From Verrucomicrobiota bacterium (GTDB lineage Bacteria; Verrucomicrobiota; Kiritimatiellia; Kiritimatiellales; Tichowtungiaceae): a stretch of DNA of 18,211 nucleotides. The notes beneath the pieces are model-generated. The model worked only from the letters and a program-made list of their open reading frames with translations, had not been told where the DNA came from and ran no database searches. Below, one piece after another: positions 7,774 to 18,211 of this stretch. The stretch spans positions 1 through 18,211 of the forward strand of contig JADYZA010000011.1 of NCBI GenBank assembly GCA_020853375.1, given 5' to 3'. The translations under genes and the position numbers were made by a program. Positions within the stretch are counted from its first letter, which is position 1. Each line of letters begins with the position of its first letter.

Positions 7774-7820
7774 TATACGTCATTCCATTTTCAAATCCAG
7801 AACTTCTATAAAAAAAAACA

Positions 7821-8102
7821 TTATTTCGAAACGGTCTTGTCAGTTGCAATACCATGCGACTTGAAAGCACGGGTAGGAGCGAACTCACCTAGGCGATGCC
7901 CGACCATGTTTTCCGTCACAAAAACTGAAACAAACACCTTGCCGTTATGCACGGAAAAGTTATGGCCGACAAATTCCGGGACGATCATCGAGGCGCGAGC
8001 CCAAGTTTTGACCGGTTTTTTTCTGCCTGACACTTCCATCTGCCCGATCTTTTTGAGCAGCTTGACGTCAACGTAAGGACCTTTTTTAAGTGAACGAGCC
8101 AT
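7821..8102 (-). CDS. rpsS: 30S ribosomal protein S19 (uS19)
   Basis: S19 lies in the small-subunit head, pairs with S13, and contacts the A-site region and the central protuberance. The 93 residues start [16 protein letters not shown]. They contain the conserved [20 protein letters not shown] and the diagnostic [11 protein letters not shown] at about residues 68-78. The gene starts 3 bases after rplB and is presumably coupled to it. Immediately after the stop codon the transcript has a run of nine U, then the 96-base gap to rplV. Confidence 0.98.
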   Translation of the reverse strand: MARSLKKGPYVDVKLLKKIGQMEVSGRKKPVKTWARASMIVPEFVGHNFSVHNGKVFVSVFVTENMVGHRLGEFAPTRAFKSHGIATDKTVSK

Positions 8103-8105
8103 AAC

Positions 8106-8933
8106 TTACTTCTTTCTCCGTGCAATGATGTACTTATTCGAAGCCAGTTTGTGTTTGCGAGTGCGCTTACCTTTAGCCAGCGTACCCCACGGGGACTGTG
8201 GATGCCCACCGCCGGACGTACGGCCTTCACCACCACCCATCGGATGATCAACCGGATTCATCGCCACGCCACGCACGGTCGGTCGCACGCCAAGCCAGCG
8301 TTTGCGACCAGCCTTTCCGCTGGCAATATTTTCGTGATCGACATTGCCAACCTGCCCCATGGTCGCATAGCAAGTGACACGAACACGACGAAGTTCACCT
8401 GAAGGCATTTTCAGATTGGCGAAATCACCTTCGCGGGACATTAGCTGTGCGCTGGTTCCAGCCGAACGGGCGATCTGTCCGCCGCCGCCAGGTTTTAGTT
8501 CAATATTATGAACCGTCATACCCAGTGGAATTTTACCGAGCGGAAGAGCGTTGCCTAAAGCTGGCTCGGCTTCTGGACCAGACAACACCGTTGCGCCAAC
8601 CTGAAGTCCGACCGGTGCCAGCATATAGCGTTTTTCGCCGTCTGCATAATTCAACAAAGCAATACGGGCCGAACGGTTCGGATCGTACTCAACAGAGACC
8701 ACCGTGGCAGGAATCCCGTATTTGTTGCGCTTGAAATCAATGAGGCGGTAACGACGTTTATGTCCGCCGCCGCGATGACGAGTTGAAATGCGTCCTGCAC
8801 TGTTGCGTCCGCCCGTGCTCTTCTTTGCACGGATCAGCGAACGCTCCGGTGTCGATGTTGTGATTTCTTCAAACGCGGACGTCACCATGTGGCGGCGGCT
8901 GGGCGTTGTTGGTTTGTATTTTTTCAAAGCCAT
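8106..8933 (-). CDS. rplB: 50S ribosomal protein L2 (uL2)
   Basis: L2 is one of the most conserved large-subunit proteins; it supports peptidyl transferase activity, subunit joining and tRNA binding. The 275 residues show [20 protein letters not shown] at about 52-71, [19 protein letters not shown] at about 146-164, and the C-terminal loop [17 protein letters not shown] at about 229-245. The histidine at 230 matches the residue long tied to peptidyl transferase function. GGAG precedes the ATG. It lies 12 bases after rplW and 3 bases before rpsS. Confidence 0.98.
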   Translation of the reverse strand: MALKKYKPTTPSRRHMVTSAFEEITTSTPERSLIRAKKSTGGRNSAGRISTRHRGGGHKRRYRLIDFKRNKYGIPATVVSVEYDPNRSARIALLNYADGEKRYMLAPVGLQVGATVLSGPEAEPALGNALPLGKIPLGMTVHNIELKPGGGGQIARSAGTSAQLMSREGDFANLKMPSGELRRVRVTCYATMGQVGNVDHENIASGKAGRKRWLGVRPTVRGVAMNPVDHPMGGGEGRTSGGGHPQSPWGTLAKGKRTRKHKLASNKYIIARRKK

Positions 8934-8945
8934 GATTAAAACTCC

Positions 8946-9230
8946 TTACACCAAATCAATCTTGCTGCCTTCGGCCAGTGTCACAACAGCACGTTTAGAT
9001 CCGGCTGTGCGGCCGGCACTGGCCGTACGCTCGCGCTTATTTTTGCCTAATCGTTTCATAGTGTTGACTGCTGTCACCTTCACCTTGAAAAGCTCTTCCA
9101 CCGCCTGCTTGATCTCCGCTTTATTTGCGGCAGGGTTGACGCTGAAAACATATTTATTTTCCGCTTCGGAAAGGCGCGAACCTTTCTCTGTCAACATGAC
9201 CTTCTGGATTACTTGATATACGTCTTTCAT
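8946..9230 (-). CDS. rplW: 50S ribosomal protein L23 (uL23)
   Basis: L23 sits at the polypeptide exit and is the main docking point for trigger factor and SRP. The 94 residues start MKDVYQVIQKVMLTEKGSRL and include NKYVFSVNPAANKAEIKQAVEELF and the C-terminal VNTMKRLGKNKRERT. The frame is open further upstream to 9275, inside the end of rplD, but AGAGGAA lies just before the ATG at 9230 and that start gives the normal length. The gap after the rplD stop is 13 bases. Confidence 0.97.
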   Translation of the reverse strand: MKDVYQVIQKVMLTEKGSRLSEAENKYVFSVNPAANKAEIKQAVEELFKVKVTAVNTMKRLGKNKRERTASAGRTAGSKRAVVTLAEGSKIDLV

Positions 9231-9243
9231 TGAAAATTCCTCT

Positions 9244-9867
9244 CTAAGCCAAGCGCTGTTCGAGTTTTTCCACACCCGCTTTGGTAATTACAATCTGCGG
9301 ATAGCGGACGATCTGATAGGTGTTCACGTTTGAGGCGCAAACCACTTCCACATCCTGCAAGTTGCGGGCAGCCAGACAAATGTTGGCATCCAGCACATCC
9401 AGAATCAGCAGAGTCTTGCCCTTGATTTCCAAGGCCTGTAAAAGTGAGCACATCTCTTTGGTGCGAGGGGTTGCCAGCATAATGGTGTCTAAAACCAGCA
9501 CCTGACCAGCCTCGGCTCTTTCGCCAAAAGCACGGGCAAAGGCCAAGCGGGCCACTTTGCGAGGAACCTGTTTACGAACTTTATGCGGATGCGGTCCAAA
9601 TGCCACGCCCCCACCACGCCATACAGGCGACTGACGATATCCAGCGCGGGCGCGACCAAGCCCCTTCTGTTTCCAAGGTTTTTTTCCAGACCCAGCAACT
9701 TCACCTTTTCGCTGCGTATTGGCCGATCCTTGGTGTTGATGAGCCTGATGGGTGATAACAGCCTGATGAACTGCTTGTGCGCCTTTATCAGCAACAACAA
9801 ACTTTTCACTGAGGGTCACTTCACCCAGTTTCTTCCCTTTGCAATCTTTAAGCGTTAACGTACTCAT
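9244..9867 (-). CDS. rplD: 50S ribosomal protein L4 (uL4)
   Basis: L4 lines the exit tunnel with an extended loop; in E. coli it also represses the S10 operon. The 207 residues contain the loop motif RKGEVAGSGKKPWKQKGLGR and then GGGVAFGPHPH at about 86-96. The globular C-terminal part includes ALEIKGKTLLILD. Two ATGs compete. GAGAGG abuts the first (9873) but lies 6 bases before the second (9867), so I choose the second. No S10-type leader precedes rpsJ here, so E. coli-style attenuation by L4 is unlikely at that place. Confidence 0.96.
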   Translation of the reverse strand: MSTLTLKDCKGKKLGEVTLSEKFVVADKGAQAVHQAVITHQAHQHQGSANTQRKGEVAGSGKKPWKQKGLGRARAGYRQSPVWRGGGVAFGPHPHKVRKQVPRKVARLAFARAFGERAEAGQVLVLDTIMLATPRTKEMCSLLQALEIKGKTLLILDVLDANICLAARNLQDVEVVCASNVNTYQIVRYPQIVITKAGVEKLEQRLA

Positions 9868-9882
9868 GATCATCCTCTCAAA

Positions 9883-10512
9883 TTACTTCCGTTTGAGTGC
9901 TTCACGCACAACAAGCATTGTGCCGTTGGCACCGGGTACCGCGCCCTTAACCAAAATCAGATTTTCATCCGCGCGAACCTGAATCACCTTCAAACTTTGT
10001 ACGGTAACTTCCGTATTGCCCATCTGCCCGGCCATTTTCTTGCCTTTAAAAACGCGACCAGGCTTTTCTTTCATACCGATAGAACCGGTCGTGCGATGGA
10101 AATGCGAACCATGCGTTGCGCGTCCGCCGCCGAAGTTATGTCGCTTCATTACGCCCTGGAAGCCCTTACCTTTGGTAACGCCCAGCACGTCGACAAAATT
10201 AACGCCCTCGAAAACGGCAGCAGTCAATGTGTCGCCCGCCTTCGCCTCGTCATTTGCTTCGACACGGACTTCACGAAGCTCACGCATGACGCTCAGACCG
10301 GCCTTTTTAAAATGCCCAGCCAACGGCTTAACAACCCGCTCCGGCTTCTGCGAACCGAATCCAAGCTGTACAGCTTCGTAACCATCCGTGGCCGCAGTTT
10401 TACGCTGAACCACACTGCACGGACCCGCCTCAATAACCGTTACCGGAACCAGCTGCCCATCCTTATCGAAGATCTGGGTCATACCCAGTTTTTTTCCTAT
10501 TAGACTCTTCAT
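9883..10512 (-). CDS. rplC: 50S ribosomal protein L3 (uL3)
   Basis: L3 is an early-assembly protein whose long loop reaches the peptidyl transferase centre. The 209 residues start [20 protein letters not shown] and carry the loop region [22 protein letters not shown], then [14 protein letters not shown]. Where E. coli L3 has GQNQTPG with the glutamine methylated by PrmB, this protein reads GMKEKPG, so that modified glutamine is absent; this is common outside Proteobacteria. The gene starts 8 bases after rpsJ with only a weak ribosome site, which suggests coupling. Confidence 0.98.
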   Translation of the reverse strand: MKSLIGKKLGMTQIFDKDGQLVPVTVIEAGPCSVVQRKTAATDGYEAVQLGFGSQKPERVVKPLAGHFKKAGLSVMRELREVRVEANDEAKAGDTLTAAVFEGVNFVDVLGVTKGKGFQGVMKRHNFGGGRATHGSHFHRTTGSIGMKEKPGRVFKGKKMAGQMGNTEVTVQSLKVIQVRADENLILVKGAVPGANGTMLVVREALKRK

Positions 10513-10520
10513 GATTTCAC

Positions 10521-10829
10521 TCAGATTTTAATGGTGATGTCCACGCCCGCAGGCAGATTGAGCTTTTTGAGCTCGTCCACTGTTTTGATCGTCGGGTCAA
10601 TAATGTCGAGCAGACGCTTGTGCGTTCTGATTTCAAACTGTTCCATCGACTTCTTATTTACGAACGGGCTGCGATTGACGGTGAACCGCTCGATGCGTGT
10701 CGGCATCGGAATCGGCCCGGCCACACGGGCGCCGGTGCGTTTGGCGGTCTCGACAATTTCCTTTGACGAGGCGTCAAGCACCCGGTGGTCAAAAGATTTT
10801 AAACGTATGCGTATGCGCTGATTATTCAT
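10521..10829 (-). CDS. rpsJ: 30S ribosomal protein S10 (uS10, NusE)
   Basis: S10 is a small-subunit head protein that also acts as NusE, linking ribosomes to RNA polymerase through NusG and pairing with NusB in antitermination. The 102 residues contain [32 protein letters not shown] at about residues 33-44, and [13 protein letters not shown] at about 68-80. It follows fusA by 12 bases with AGAGAG upstream. In E. coli rpsJ heads its own operon behind a long leader; here it is fused to the str cluster and no leader exists. Confidence 0.98.
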   Translation of the reverse strand: MNNQRIRIRLKSFDHRVLDASSKEIVETAKRTGARVAGPIPMPTRIERFTVNRSPFVNKKSMEQFEIRTHKRLLDIIDPTIKTVDELKKLNLPAGVDITIKI

Positions 10830-10841
10830 AATTTCTCTCTG

Positions 10842-12977
<2,136 letters not shown>

Positions 12978-12992
12978 TTCAAATCCCAGACA

Positions 12993-13466
12993 TTACCACT
13001 TGTAGTGAGCAAATGCTTTGTTGGCCTGAGCCATCTTGTGAGTATCGTCACGCTTCTTGACAGCCGAACCTTGATTATTAAAAGCGTCTAAAACTTCCAT
13101 TGCCAGCGCACGGCGCATTGGCTGACCGCGACGAGTCTTGGCGTACAGAATAAGCCAGCGGCAAGCTAAAGCGGTTTGACGTTTGGGGCTAACCTCAAGA
13201 GGAACCTGATACGTTGCACCACCGACACGTTTAGACTTAACTTCCAACTTCGGCTTAATATTCTCAACAGCACGAGAGAACACCAGCAAAGGGTCTTCTT
13301 CTTTCAACTTCTGCTGAATATCTTCCAATGCACCGTACACGATGGCGGCGGCGGTCGATTTTTTTCCACCGTTCATGATGCTGTTGATCATGTAAGCCAA
13401 CAGTTCGTTATTAAAGCGGGGATCCGGAATTACCGTACGTTTTTCTGCTCTGCGTCTTCTTGCCAT
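12993..13466 (-). CDS. rpsG: 30S ribosomal protein S7 (uS7)
   Basis: S7 nucleates assembly of the small-subunit head and lies at the E site; in E. coli it represses str-operon translation by binding the rpsL-rpsG junction. The 157 residues start MARRRRAEKR. They contain RVGGATYQVPLEVSP at about 80-94 and end GSAVKKRDDTHKMAQANKAF followed by AHYKW. The gap after rpsL is only 16 bases, much shorter than the E. coli regulatory junction, so that form of feedback is not evident. The ribosome site (AAGAGAAAG) is modest and overlaps the rpsL stop. Confidence 0.98.
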   Translation of the reverse strand: MARRRRAEKRTVIPDPRFNNELLAYMINSIMNGGKKSTAAAIVYGALEDIQQKLKEEDPLLVFSRAVENIKPKLEVKSKRVGGATYQVPLEVSPKRQTALACRWLILYAKTRRGQPMRRALAMEVLDAFNNQGSAVKKRDDTHKMAQANKAFAHYKW

Positions 13467-13482
13467 GGTTTAAAGCTTTCTC

Positions 13483-13860
13483 TTAGGATTCTTTCGGTTT
13501 CTTAGCCCCGTATTTAGAACGTCCCCGGCGGCGACTAGTCACGCCGAGGCAGTCGAGAGTGCCGCGCACAATGTGATAGCGAACCCCCGGCAAGTCCTTC
13601 ACCCTCCCGCCGCGAACAAGAACCATGCTATGCTCCTGAAGGTTATGACCCTCACCCGGAATATAGGCGTTAATTTCGCGCCCGTTCGTCAATCGTACAC
13701 GAGCGACTTTACGCAAGGCGGAGTTCGGTTTTTTCGGAGTCATGGTCTTCACAAGAAGACATACACCGCGCCGTTGCGGACAGTTAGTCAACGCAGGTGA
13801 TTTCTTCTTTTTCTGAAGCGGTTTGCGAGGTTTTTTAATAAGCTGATTAATCGTCGGCAT
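13483..13860 (-). CDS. rpsL: 30S ribosomal protein S12 (uS12)
   Basis: S12 is at the decoding centre and sets translational accuracy. The 125 residues show [11 protein letters not shown] with lysines 43-44, and [13 protein letters not shown] with K88 and D89. Lysines 43 and 88 match the streptomycin-sensitive wild type of E. coli. The segment just before, GVCLLVKTM, differs from the common GVCTRVYTT and resembles the chlamydial form as I recall it, which supports a PVC relative. GGAAGGAA precedes the ATG. A terminator-like hairpin and a possible promoter lie in the 71 bases upstream. Confidence 0.98.
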   Translation of the reverse strand: MPTINQLIKKPRKPLQKKKKSPALTNCPQRRGVCLLVKTMTPKKPNSALRKVARVRLTNGREINAYIPGEGHNLQEHSMVLVRGGRVKDLPGVRYHIVRGTLDCLGVTSRRRGRSKYGAKKPKES

Positions 13861-13874
13861 AAGTTCCTTCCATC

Positions 13875-13912
13875 AAAAAAAACGAGCGGCAGATAATAGG
13901 AGCCCACCGCTC
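13875..13912 (-). terminator. Intrinsic terminator-like hairpin between rpoC and rpsL
   Basis: In the minus sense GAGCGG pairs perfectly with CCGCTC; the stem can extend inward by U-G, G-U and G-C pairs to about 9 bp with an 11-base loop. It is followed after one G by eight U. This is the classical layout of a Rho-independent terminator. It starts about 20 bases after the rpoC stop and ends 14 bases before the rpsL ATG. It probably reduces or stops read-through from rpoBC into the ribosomal genes; how fully cannot be told from sequence. Confidence 0.7.
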
Positions 13913-13921
13913 ATCCAGCAA
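13893..13921 (-). promoter_or_regulatory. Possible sigma70-type promoter for rpsL
   Basis: TTGCTG (13916-13921) and TATTAT (13893-13898) read on the minus strand with a 17-base spacer. The -10 box matches the consensus at five of six positions and the -35 box at three of six. The -10 box lies in the loop of the terminator-like hairpin, and the expected start point (about 13886) falls in its 3' arm. A transcript begun there would not contain the full hairpin and would have a leader of about 25 bases. This is a pattern match only. Confidence 0.35.
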
Positions 13922-13931
13922 GCACTAAGAT

Positions 13932-16900
13932 TTAACTTTCTGCGGTTTTTTCATCCTGACCTAATAACGGATTTGAACCCAGCGCATCCTCTACGCTGAT
14001 CTCCTCACCCAGCTTGACTGGGCGGATGTTCTTGTAAAGCGGGAAGCCGCTGCCAGCCGGAATCAAGTGACCCATGATTACGTTTTCTTTAAATCCGCGC
14101 AACTGATCAATCCGTCCCAGCGTAGCCGCCTGCGTCAGTACGCGGGTGGTGTCTTGGAAGGATGCCGCCGAGATAAAGCTCTCCGTAGCCAGAGCCGCCT
14201 TGGTAATCCCCAGCAGTACCGGTGAAGCTTCCGCCGGACGGCGACCTTCTTCCATAGCCCGCTGATTGACTTCCTGAAATTTCTGTTTTTCGACCTGTTC
14301 GCCCCAAAGGAACTCGGTGTCGCCCGGATCGGTGATTTTAACCTTCCGGAGCATCTGCCGAACAATCACCTCGATATGCTTGTCGTTAATTTCCACACCT
14401 TGGAGGCGATAAACAGCCTGCACTTCATTCACCAGATATTCCTGCAGTTCCTGAGGACCGCAAACTTCGAGCAGTTCCTGAGGAACAATCGGACCTTCTG
14501 TGAGTTGCTGACCTTTCTGCACCACATCGCCGCCGTAAACAATCACGTGTTTGCCCATCGGAATCAGATGCTCTTCTTCCGTGCCAGTTGCCGGGTCGCG
14601 AACAATCAGCTGTCGTTTACCTTTAGCGATACCACCCAACTCAACAACTCCGTCGATCTTCGCAATCTCTGCGGCTTCCTTAGGACGGCGGGCCTCAACC
14701 AGTTCCGCCACACGAGGAAGACCCCCTGTAATGTCTTTGGTACGAGCCTGTTTCCGCGGCGTCTTGGCCAGCGTAGCGCCAGCAACGATCTTCATGCCTT
14801 TAAGCACCATCACGTGGGCAGCAGACGGAATAGAGTAGTAAGCAATCGCTTTGCCGGATGCGTCCTTGACGACAATCTGCGGATGCAGGTCTTCTTTGTG
14901 CTCCAGCACGACAAGACCTTCGATCCCGGTCGTTTCGTCTTCCGCCCTCTGCACGGTAACGCCTTCGATGAAGTCATGGAAATCAACCGTCCCGTCTTGC
15001 TCAGAAAGAATCGGTACGCTGTACGGATCCCAGCTGACAAAGGTTTCACCGCGCTTCACACGGGCTCCGTCTTCAACCGCAATCACTGCGCCGATCACCG
15101 TCGAGTAGCGTTCGAGCTCTCGGCCATCATCGTCGTATGTCACCACGAAACCGTTTTTATTCAAAATCACATGGCCTGTTTCGACTTTAACCGTACGAAG
15201 GTTTTCGTAGCGGATCACGCAAGTCTCTTTGGCTGTAATTTTCGGCTGCTTAAATACGGAGCTAGCGGTACCCCCAATGTGGAACGTACGCATAGTAAGC
15301 TGCGTGCCTGGTTCCCCGATGGACTGTGCGGCGATAATACCCACTGGCTCACCTAAACGGGCTTCACGACTTGATGCCAGATTGCGACCATAACACTTGG
15401 CACAAACACCACGTCGCGATTCACAGGTAAGTACGCTACGAATGCGTATCTTCTCGATGCCCACCCGTTCAATTTTCTTGGCGGCGTATTCATCGATGAT
15501 TTCGTTTGCGGCAACAATCACTTCTTTTGCGTTAAAAGGATCGCAGATATCGTCGCAAACGGTACGCCCAATAATTCGCTGAGCCAGCGACACGAGTTCG
15601 TCATCACCATCGGTGATAGCGCTCACCTCAATGCCGTTGAGTGTGTGACAGTCTTCTTCCATGATGATGATATCATGAGCGACATCGACCAACTTGCGGG
15701 TCAGATAACCGGAATCCGCAGTCTTCAGCGCAGTATCAGCCAAACCTTTGCGTGCGCCGTGTGTTGAAATAAAGTATTCGAGCACGCTCAATCCTTCACG
15801 GAAGTTCGCAAGAATCGGACGTTCGATAATTTCACCGGACGGCTTGGCCATCAAACCGCGCATACCAGCAAGCTGACGAATCTGTTGACGACTACCACGG
15901 GCACCGGAATCCACCATGATGAACACGGGGTTAAGGTCTTTAGAGGAGTCCACATTGGTTGCATCATCGTTACGCTCCAACGCACTGAACAGCTTTCCAG
16001 TCAGCTTGTCATTTGCGTCGGTCCACTGGTCAATCACCATGTTGTAACGCTCGCCGTCTGTAATAAGGCCTTTTTTATATTTGTCTTCCACAGCGCTGAT
16101 GGTTTTCCGAGCCGCAGCTATGATCTCTTCTTTTTCAGGAGGAATGATCATATCGGACAGCCCGATCGAAATGCCTGCGGCGGTCGCTTGAGCGAATCCG
16201 AGATTCTTTAAACTGTCGAGTACGCGTACGGTTTCGCCGTGACCCGCTACCTCGTAGCAATGTTCAATCAGCTTGCCAAGAAGCTTCTTGCTCACGCGCT
16301 CGTTAAAAAACCCGATGCTGGACGGCCAGACTTCGTTAAAAAATACGCGTCCGACTGTGGTGACAATAACCGATTTGTTCTGATCGCCGAACTTGGTCTC
16401 ACGCTGATAGTCCGGGTTACGATAGCGAATCCGGTCATGCAAGCGCAACGCACCCTCATCAAAAGCGGTGTGAACTTCGTTGATTTCTCCCAACAGCGGC
16501 AGATGCTCCTGTTCCACTTTCCCGCCGTTTTTACGAGATTCTAGGATAAAGGTCTGAGAGAAACTGGTCAGGAAGTAAATGCCAAGCGCGATATCCTGCG
16601 TCGGAGTCATGACCGGCTTACCGCTGGATGGCGAGAATATATTGTTCGGAGCCAGCATCAGACTCTTCGATTCAATCTGTGCCTCAACGGACAACGGAAC
16701 GTGAACGGCCATCTGGTCACCGTCGAAGTCTGCATTGTACGCCGTACAAACAAGAGGATGCACCTGAATGGCCTCACCTTCGATCAACACAGGCTCAAAG
16801 GACTGAATTGAAAGACGATGCAGAGTCGGCGCACGATTAAGCATAACGGTGTGACCTTTGGTCACTTGGTCGAGAATATCCCACACCACCTCTTCTTCGC

Positions 16901-18113
16901 GTTCGATCATCTTCTTAGCACTGCGGACCGTATGCACAATGCCACGCTCTTTGAGCTTGCGGATAATAAAGGGTTCAAACAGAACCAAAGCCATTTTCTT
17001 CGGCAATCCGCATTGATTCAGCTTCAGGTTCGGACCGACGACAATTACGGAACGTCCAGAGTAGTCAACGCGCTTACCGAGCAGGTTCTGACGGAAACGG
17101 CCTTGTTTTCCCTTGAGCATATCGCTCAGCGACTTGAGCGGGCGGTTCCCCGGACCGCTAACAGCGCGACCATGACGACCGTTATCAAACAGCGCATCGA
17201 CAGCCTGCTGAAGCATCCGCTTTTCGTTGCGAATAATCACTTCCGGTGTTTTGAGAGCCAGCAGTGTTTTTAAACGGTTGTTACGGTTGATTACACGGCG
17301 ATATAGGTCGTTCAGGTCAGACGTGGCAAAACGGCCGCCTTCGAGAGGAACCAGCGGACGCAGATCCGGAGGAATAACCGGAAGCACTTCAAAAATCATC
17401 CATTCGGGGCGAGAATTACTCTTGATCAGCCCTTCGATCACCTTCATCTGGCTAACTAGCTTTTTGCGGGTTTGCTTGCTACGAGTACTGGCTAAAGCAT
17501 CCTCAAGCTCCCCCAGTTTCTCAGCCAAATTTATTTTCTTAAGAAGCTCACGAATCCCTTCGGCACCGATGCGCGCGTCAAAACTTCCGTCACCGTAATT
17601 GTCCAGCGCTTCGCGATATTCAAGCTCAGTAAGCAGTTGCTTCTCTTTCAACGGTGTATCACCGGGATTGATAACAACATAGTCGTCGTAATAGATGATG
17701 TGTTCAAGACTGCGCAAAGTCATGTCAAGCAGAAGGCCCATACGACTCGGCGTGGCTTTGAAAAACCAAATGTGGGACACAGGAACGGCCAGCTCAATAT
17801 GAGCCATCCGTTCGCGGCGAACACGCGACAGGGTTACTTCAACTCCGCAACGGTCACAAATGACACCTTTGTGCTTAATGCGTTTGTATTTACCGCAACT
17901 GCATTCCCAGTCCTTGGAAGGACCGAAAATGCGTTCACAGAAAAGGCCACCCTTTTCGGGTTTAAATGTGCGGTAGTTAATAGTCTCAGGGTTTTTAACT
18001 TCCCCGAAACTCCAGGAACGAATGTCCTCAGGCGAAGCCAGCTTGATGCTGGCTACGTCGATAATCGACTCAGTTTCTACGCCAAGAATATCTGCTGCGT
18101 TGCGTGTATCCAC
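13932..18113 (-). CDS. rpoC: DNA-directed RNA polymerase subunit beta'
   Basis: Beta' is the largest subunit of RNA polymerase and holds the catalytic magnesium site. The 1393 residues include the first zinc site (C71, C73, C86, C89). The catalytic NADFDGD motif has aspartates 462, 464 and 466. The second zinc site is C822, C897, C904 and C907. The bridge helix lies at about 780-811 and the trigger loop begins at about 921-948. Between HIGGTA (about 945-950) and ITGGLPRV lie roughly 180 residues, a lineage-specific trigger-loop insert like SI3 of E. coli. The start is GTG with AGGAG 7 bases upstream, 20 bases after the rpoB stop. The stop is followed by a terminator-like hairpin. Confidence 0.98.
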   Translation of the reverse strand: MDTRNAADILGVETESIIDVASIKLASPEDIRSWSFGEVKNPETINYRTFKPEKGGLFCERIFGPSKDWECSCGKYKRIKHKGVICDRCGVEVTLSRVRRERMAHIELAVPVSHIWFFKATPSRMGLLLDMTLRSLEHIIYYDDYVVINPGDTPLKEKQLLTELEYREALDNYGDGSFDARIGAEGIRELLKKINLAEKLGELEDALASTRSKQTRKKLVSQMKVIEGLIKSNSRPEWMIFEVLPVIPPDLRPLVPLEGGRFATSDLNDLYRRVINRNNRLKTLLALKTPEVIIRNEKRMLQQAVDALFDNGRHGRAVSGPGNRPLKSLSDMLKGKQGRFRQNLLGKRVDYSGRSVIVVGPNLKLNQCGLPKKMALVLFEPFIIRKLKERGIVHTVRSAKKMIEREEEVVWDILDQVTKGHTVMLNRAPTLHRLSIQSFEPVLIEGEAIQVHPLVCTAYNADFDGDQMAVHVPLSVEAQIESKSLMLAPNNIFSPSSGKPVMTPTQDIALGIYFLTSFSQTFILESRKNGGKVEQEHLPLLGEINEVHTAFDEGALRLHDRIRYRNPDYQRETKFGDQNKSVIVTTVGRVFFNEVWPSSIGFFNERVSKKLLGKLIEHCYEVAGHGETVRVLDSLKNLGFAQATAAGISIGLSDMIIPPEKEEIIAAARKTISAVEDKYKKGLITDGERYNMVIDQWTDANDKLTGKLFSALERNDDATNVDSSKDLNPVFIMVDSGARGSRQQIRQLAGMRGLMAKPSGEIIERPILANFREGLSVLEYFISTHGARKGLADTALKTADSGYLTRKLVDVAHDIIIMEEDCHTLNGIEVSAITDGDDELVSLAQRIIGRTVCDDICDPFNAKEVIVAANEIIDEYAAKKIERVGIEKIRIRSVLTCESRRGVCAKCYGRNLASSREARLGEPVGIIAAQSIGEPGTQLTMRTFHIGGTASSVFKQPKITAKETCVIRYENLRTVKVETGHVILNKNGFVVTYDDDGRELERYSTVIGAVIAVEDGARVKRGETFVSWDPYSVPILSEQDGTVDFHDFIEGVTVQRAEDETTGIEGLVVLEHKEDLHPQIVVKDASGKAIAYYSIPSAAHVMVLKGMKIVAGATLAKTPRKQARTKDITGGLPRVAELVEARRPKEAAEIAKIDGVVELGGIAKGKRQLIVRDPATGTEEEHLIPMGKHVIVYGGDVVQKGQQLTEGPIVPQELLEVCGPQELQEYLVNEVQAVYRLQGVEINDKHIEVIVRQMLRKVKITDPGDTEFLWGEQVEKQKFQEVNQRAMEEGRRPAEASPVLLGITKAALATESFISAASFQDTTRVLTQAATLGRIDQLRGFKENVIMGHLIPAGSGFPLYKNIRPVKLGEEISVEDALGSNPLLGQDEKTAES

Positions 18114-18133
18114 CGTTTTTCTCCTGTCAAAGA

Positions 18134-18211
18134 TTAAATGCGTCCTGTGAATGAAACTTGATCCGTGTTCGGCTTTTTAACTTCAAAATTCAAGCCGAGC
18201 CCCTGCAGTTC
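18134..18211 (-). CDS. rpoB: RNA polymerase subunit beta, last 25 residues (cut by window edge)
   Basis: The minus strand from 18211 reads [11 protein letters not shown] followed by 14 more residues and a TAA at 18134-18136. The ELQ-LGL element near the end of the protein is characteristic of the C-terminus of RNA polymerase beta, and the position directly upstream of rpoC is the universal one. The 20-base gap to rpoC contains the rpoC ribosome site, so the two are co-transcribed. Only the tail is visible, so nothing can be said about rifampicin-region residues. Confidence 0.9.
   Translation of the reverse strand, partial: ELQGLGLNFEVKKPNTDQVSFTGRI

Noticed and set aside
7772..7777. TATAGT box upstream of rplV as a promoter -10
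   Set aside because: The only good -35-like sequence (TTGAAA) is 11 bases away, too close, and nothing at 16-18 bases resembles a -35 box.
7810..7831. U9 run after rpsS with the TTTCGAAA palindrome as an intrinsic terminator
   Set aside because: The palindrome has no loop and is AT-rich, and no GC-rich stem precedes the U run.
10830..10841. S10-type leader for L4 autoregulation
   Set aside because: Only 12 bases separate fusA from rpsJ, so there is no space for the E. coli-type leader.
14376..15356. Open plus-strand frame of 326 codons opposite rpoC
   Set aside because: Antisense shadow of beta' with no protein-family features.

Overview
The window is a dense, single-strand block of core translation and transcription genes, all read from the minus strand. 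In transcription order (right to left) it holds: the 3' end of rpoB, rpoC, then rpsL-rpsG-fusA (str), rpsJ-rplC-rplD-rplW-rplB-rpsS-rplV-rpsC-rplP-rpmC-rpsQ (S10), rplN-rplX-rplE-rpsH-rplF-rplR-rpsE-rplO-secY (spc), adk, and the 5' part of map. That is 27 genes, two cut by the window edges. No RNA gene, mobile element, CRISPR array or accessory system was found. The plus strand carries only antisense shadow frames.

The organism is a bacterium of moderate GC content. Several features point, tentatively, to the Planctomycetes-Verrucomicrobia-Chlamydiae (PVC) assemblage, perhaps Verrucomicrobiota or Kiritimatiellota. There is no rpsN (uS14) between rplE and rpsH and no rpmD (uL30) between rpsE and rplO, and the loop of S12 before its TPKKPNS motif resembles the chlamydial form as I remember it. 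This is inference from gene order and remembered motifs, not a phylogeny.

Layout. Positions 18211-13932 hold the end of RNA polymerase beta and all of beta'. A 71-base gap (13861-13931) then separates polymerase genes from ribosomal genes. It contains an intrinsic-terminator-like hairpin with a U8 tract, and a sigma70-like promoter whose -10 box lies in the hairpin loop. This is the most interesting regulatory site seen. From 13860 to 10842 lie S12, S7 and EF-G, with no tuf gene. EF-G runs into the S10 cluster with only 12 bases between, so there is no room for an S10 leader. Within the S10 cluster the one sizeable gap (7725-7820, between rpsS and rplV) holds a U9 run and a 9-bp GC-rich hairpin. 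The spc cluster then continues to secY, adk and map, with gaps of 0-40 bases.

Together the genes make both large RNA polymerase subunits, 21 ribosomal proteins, the translocation GTPase, the protein-export channel, adenylate kinase and the enzyme that removes the initiator methionine. Start sites were re-chosen from Shine-Dalgarno spacing for rpsE, rplD, rplW, rplV and rpmC. This is an ordinary conserved region; I did not find a previously undescribed system in it.
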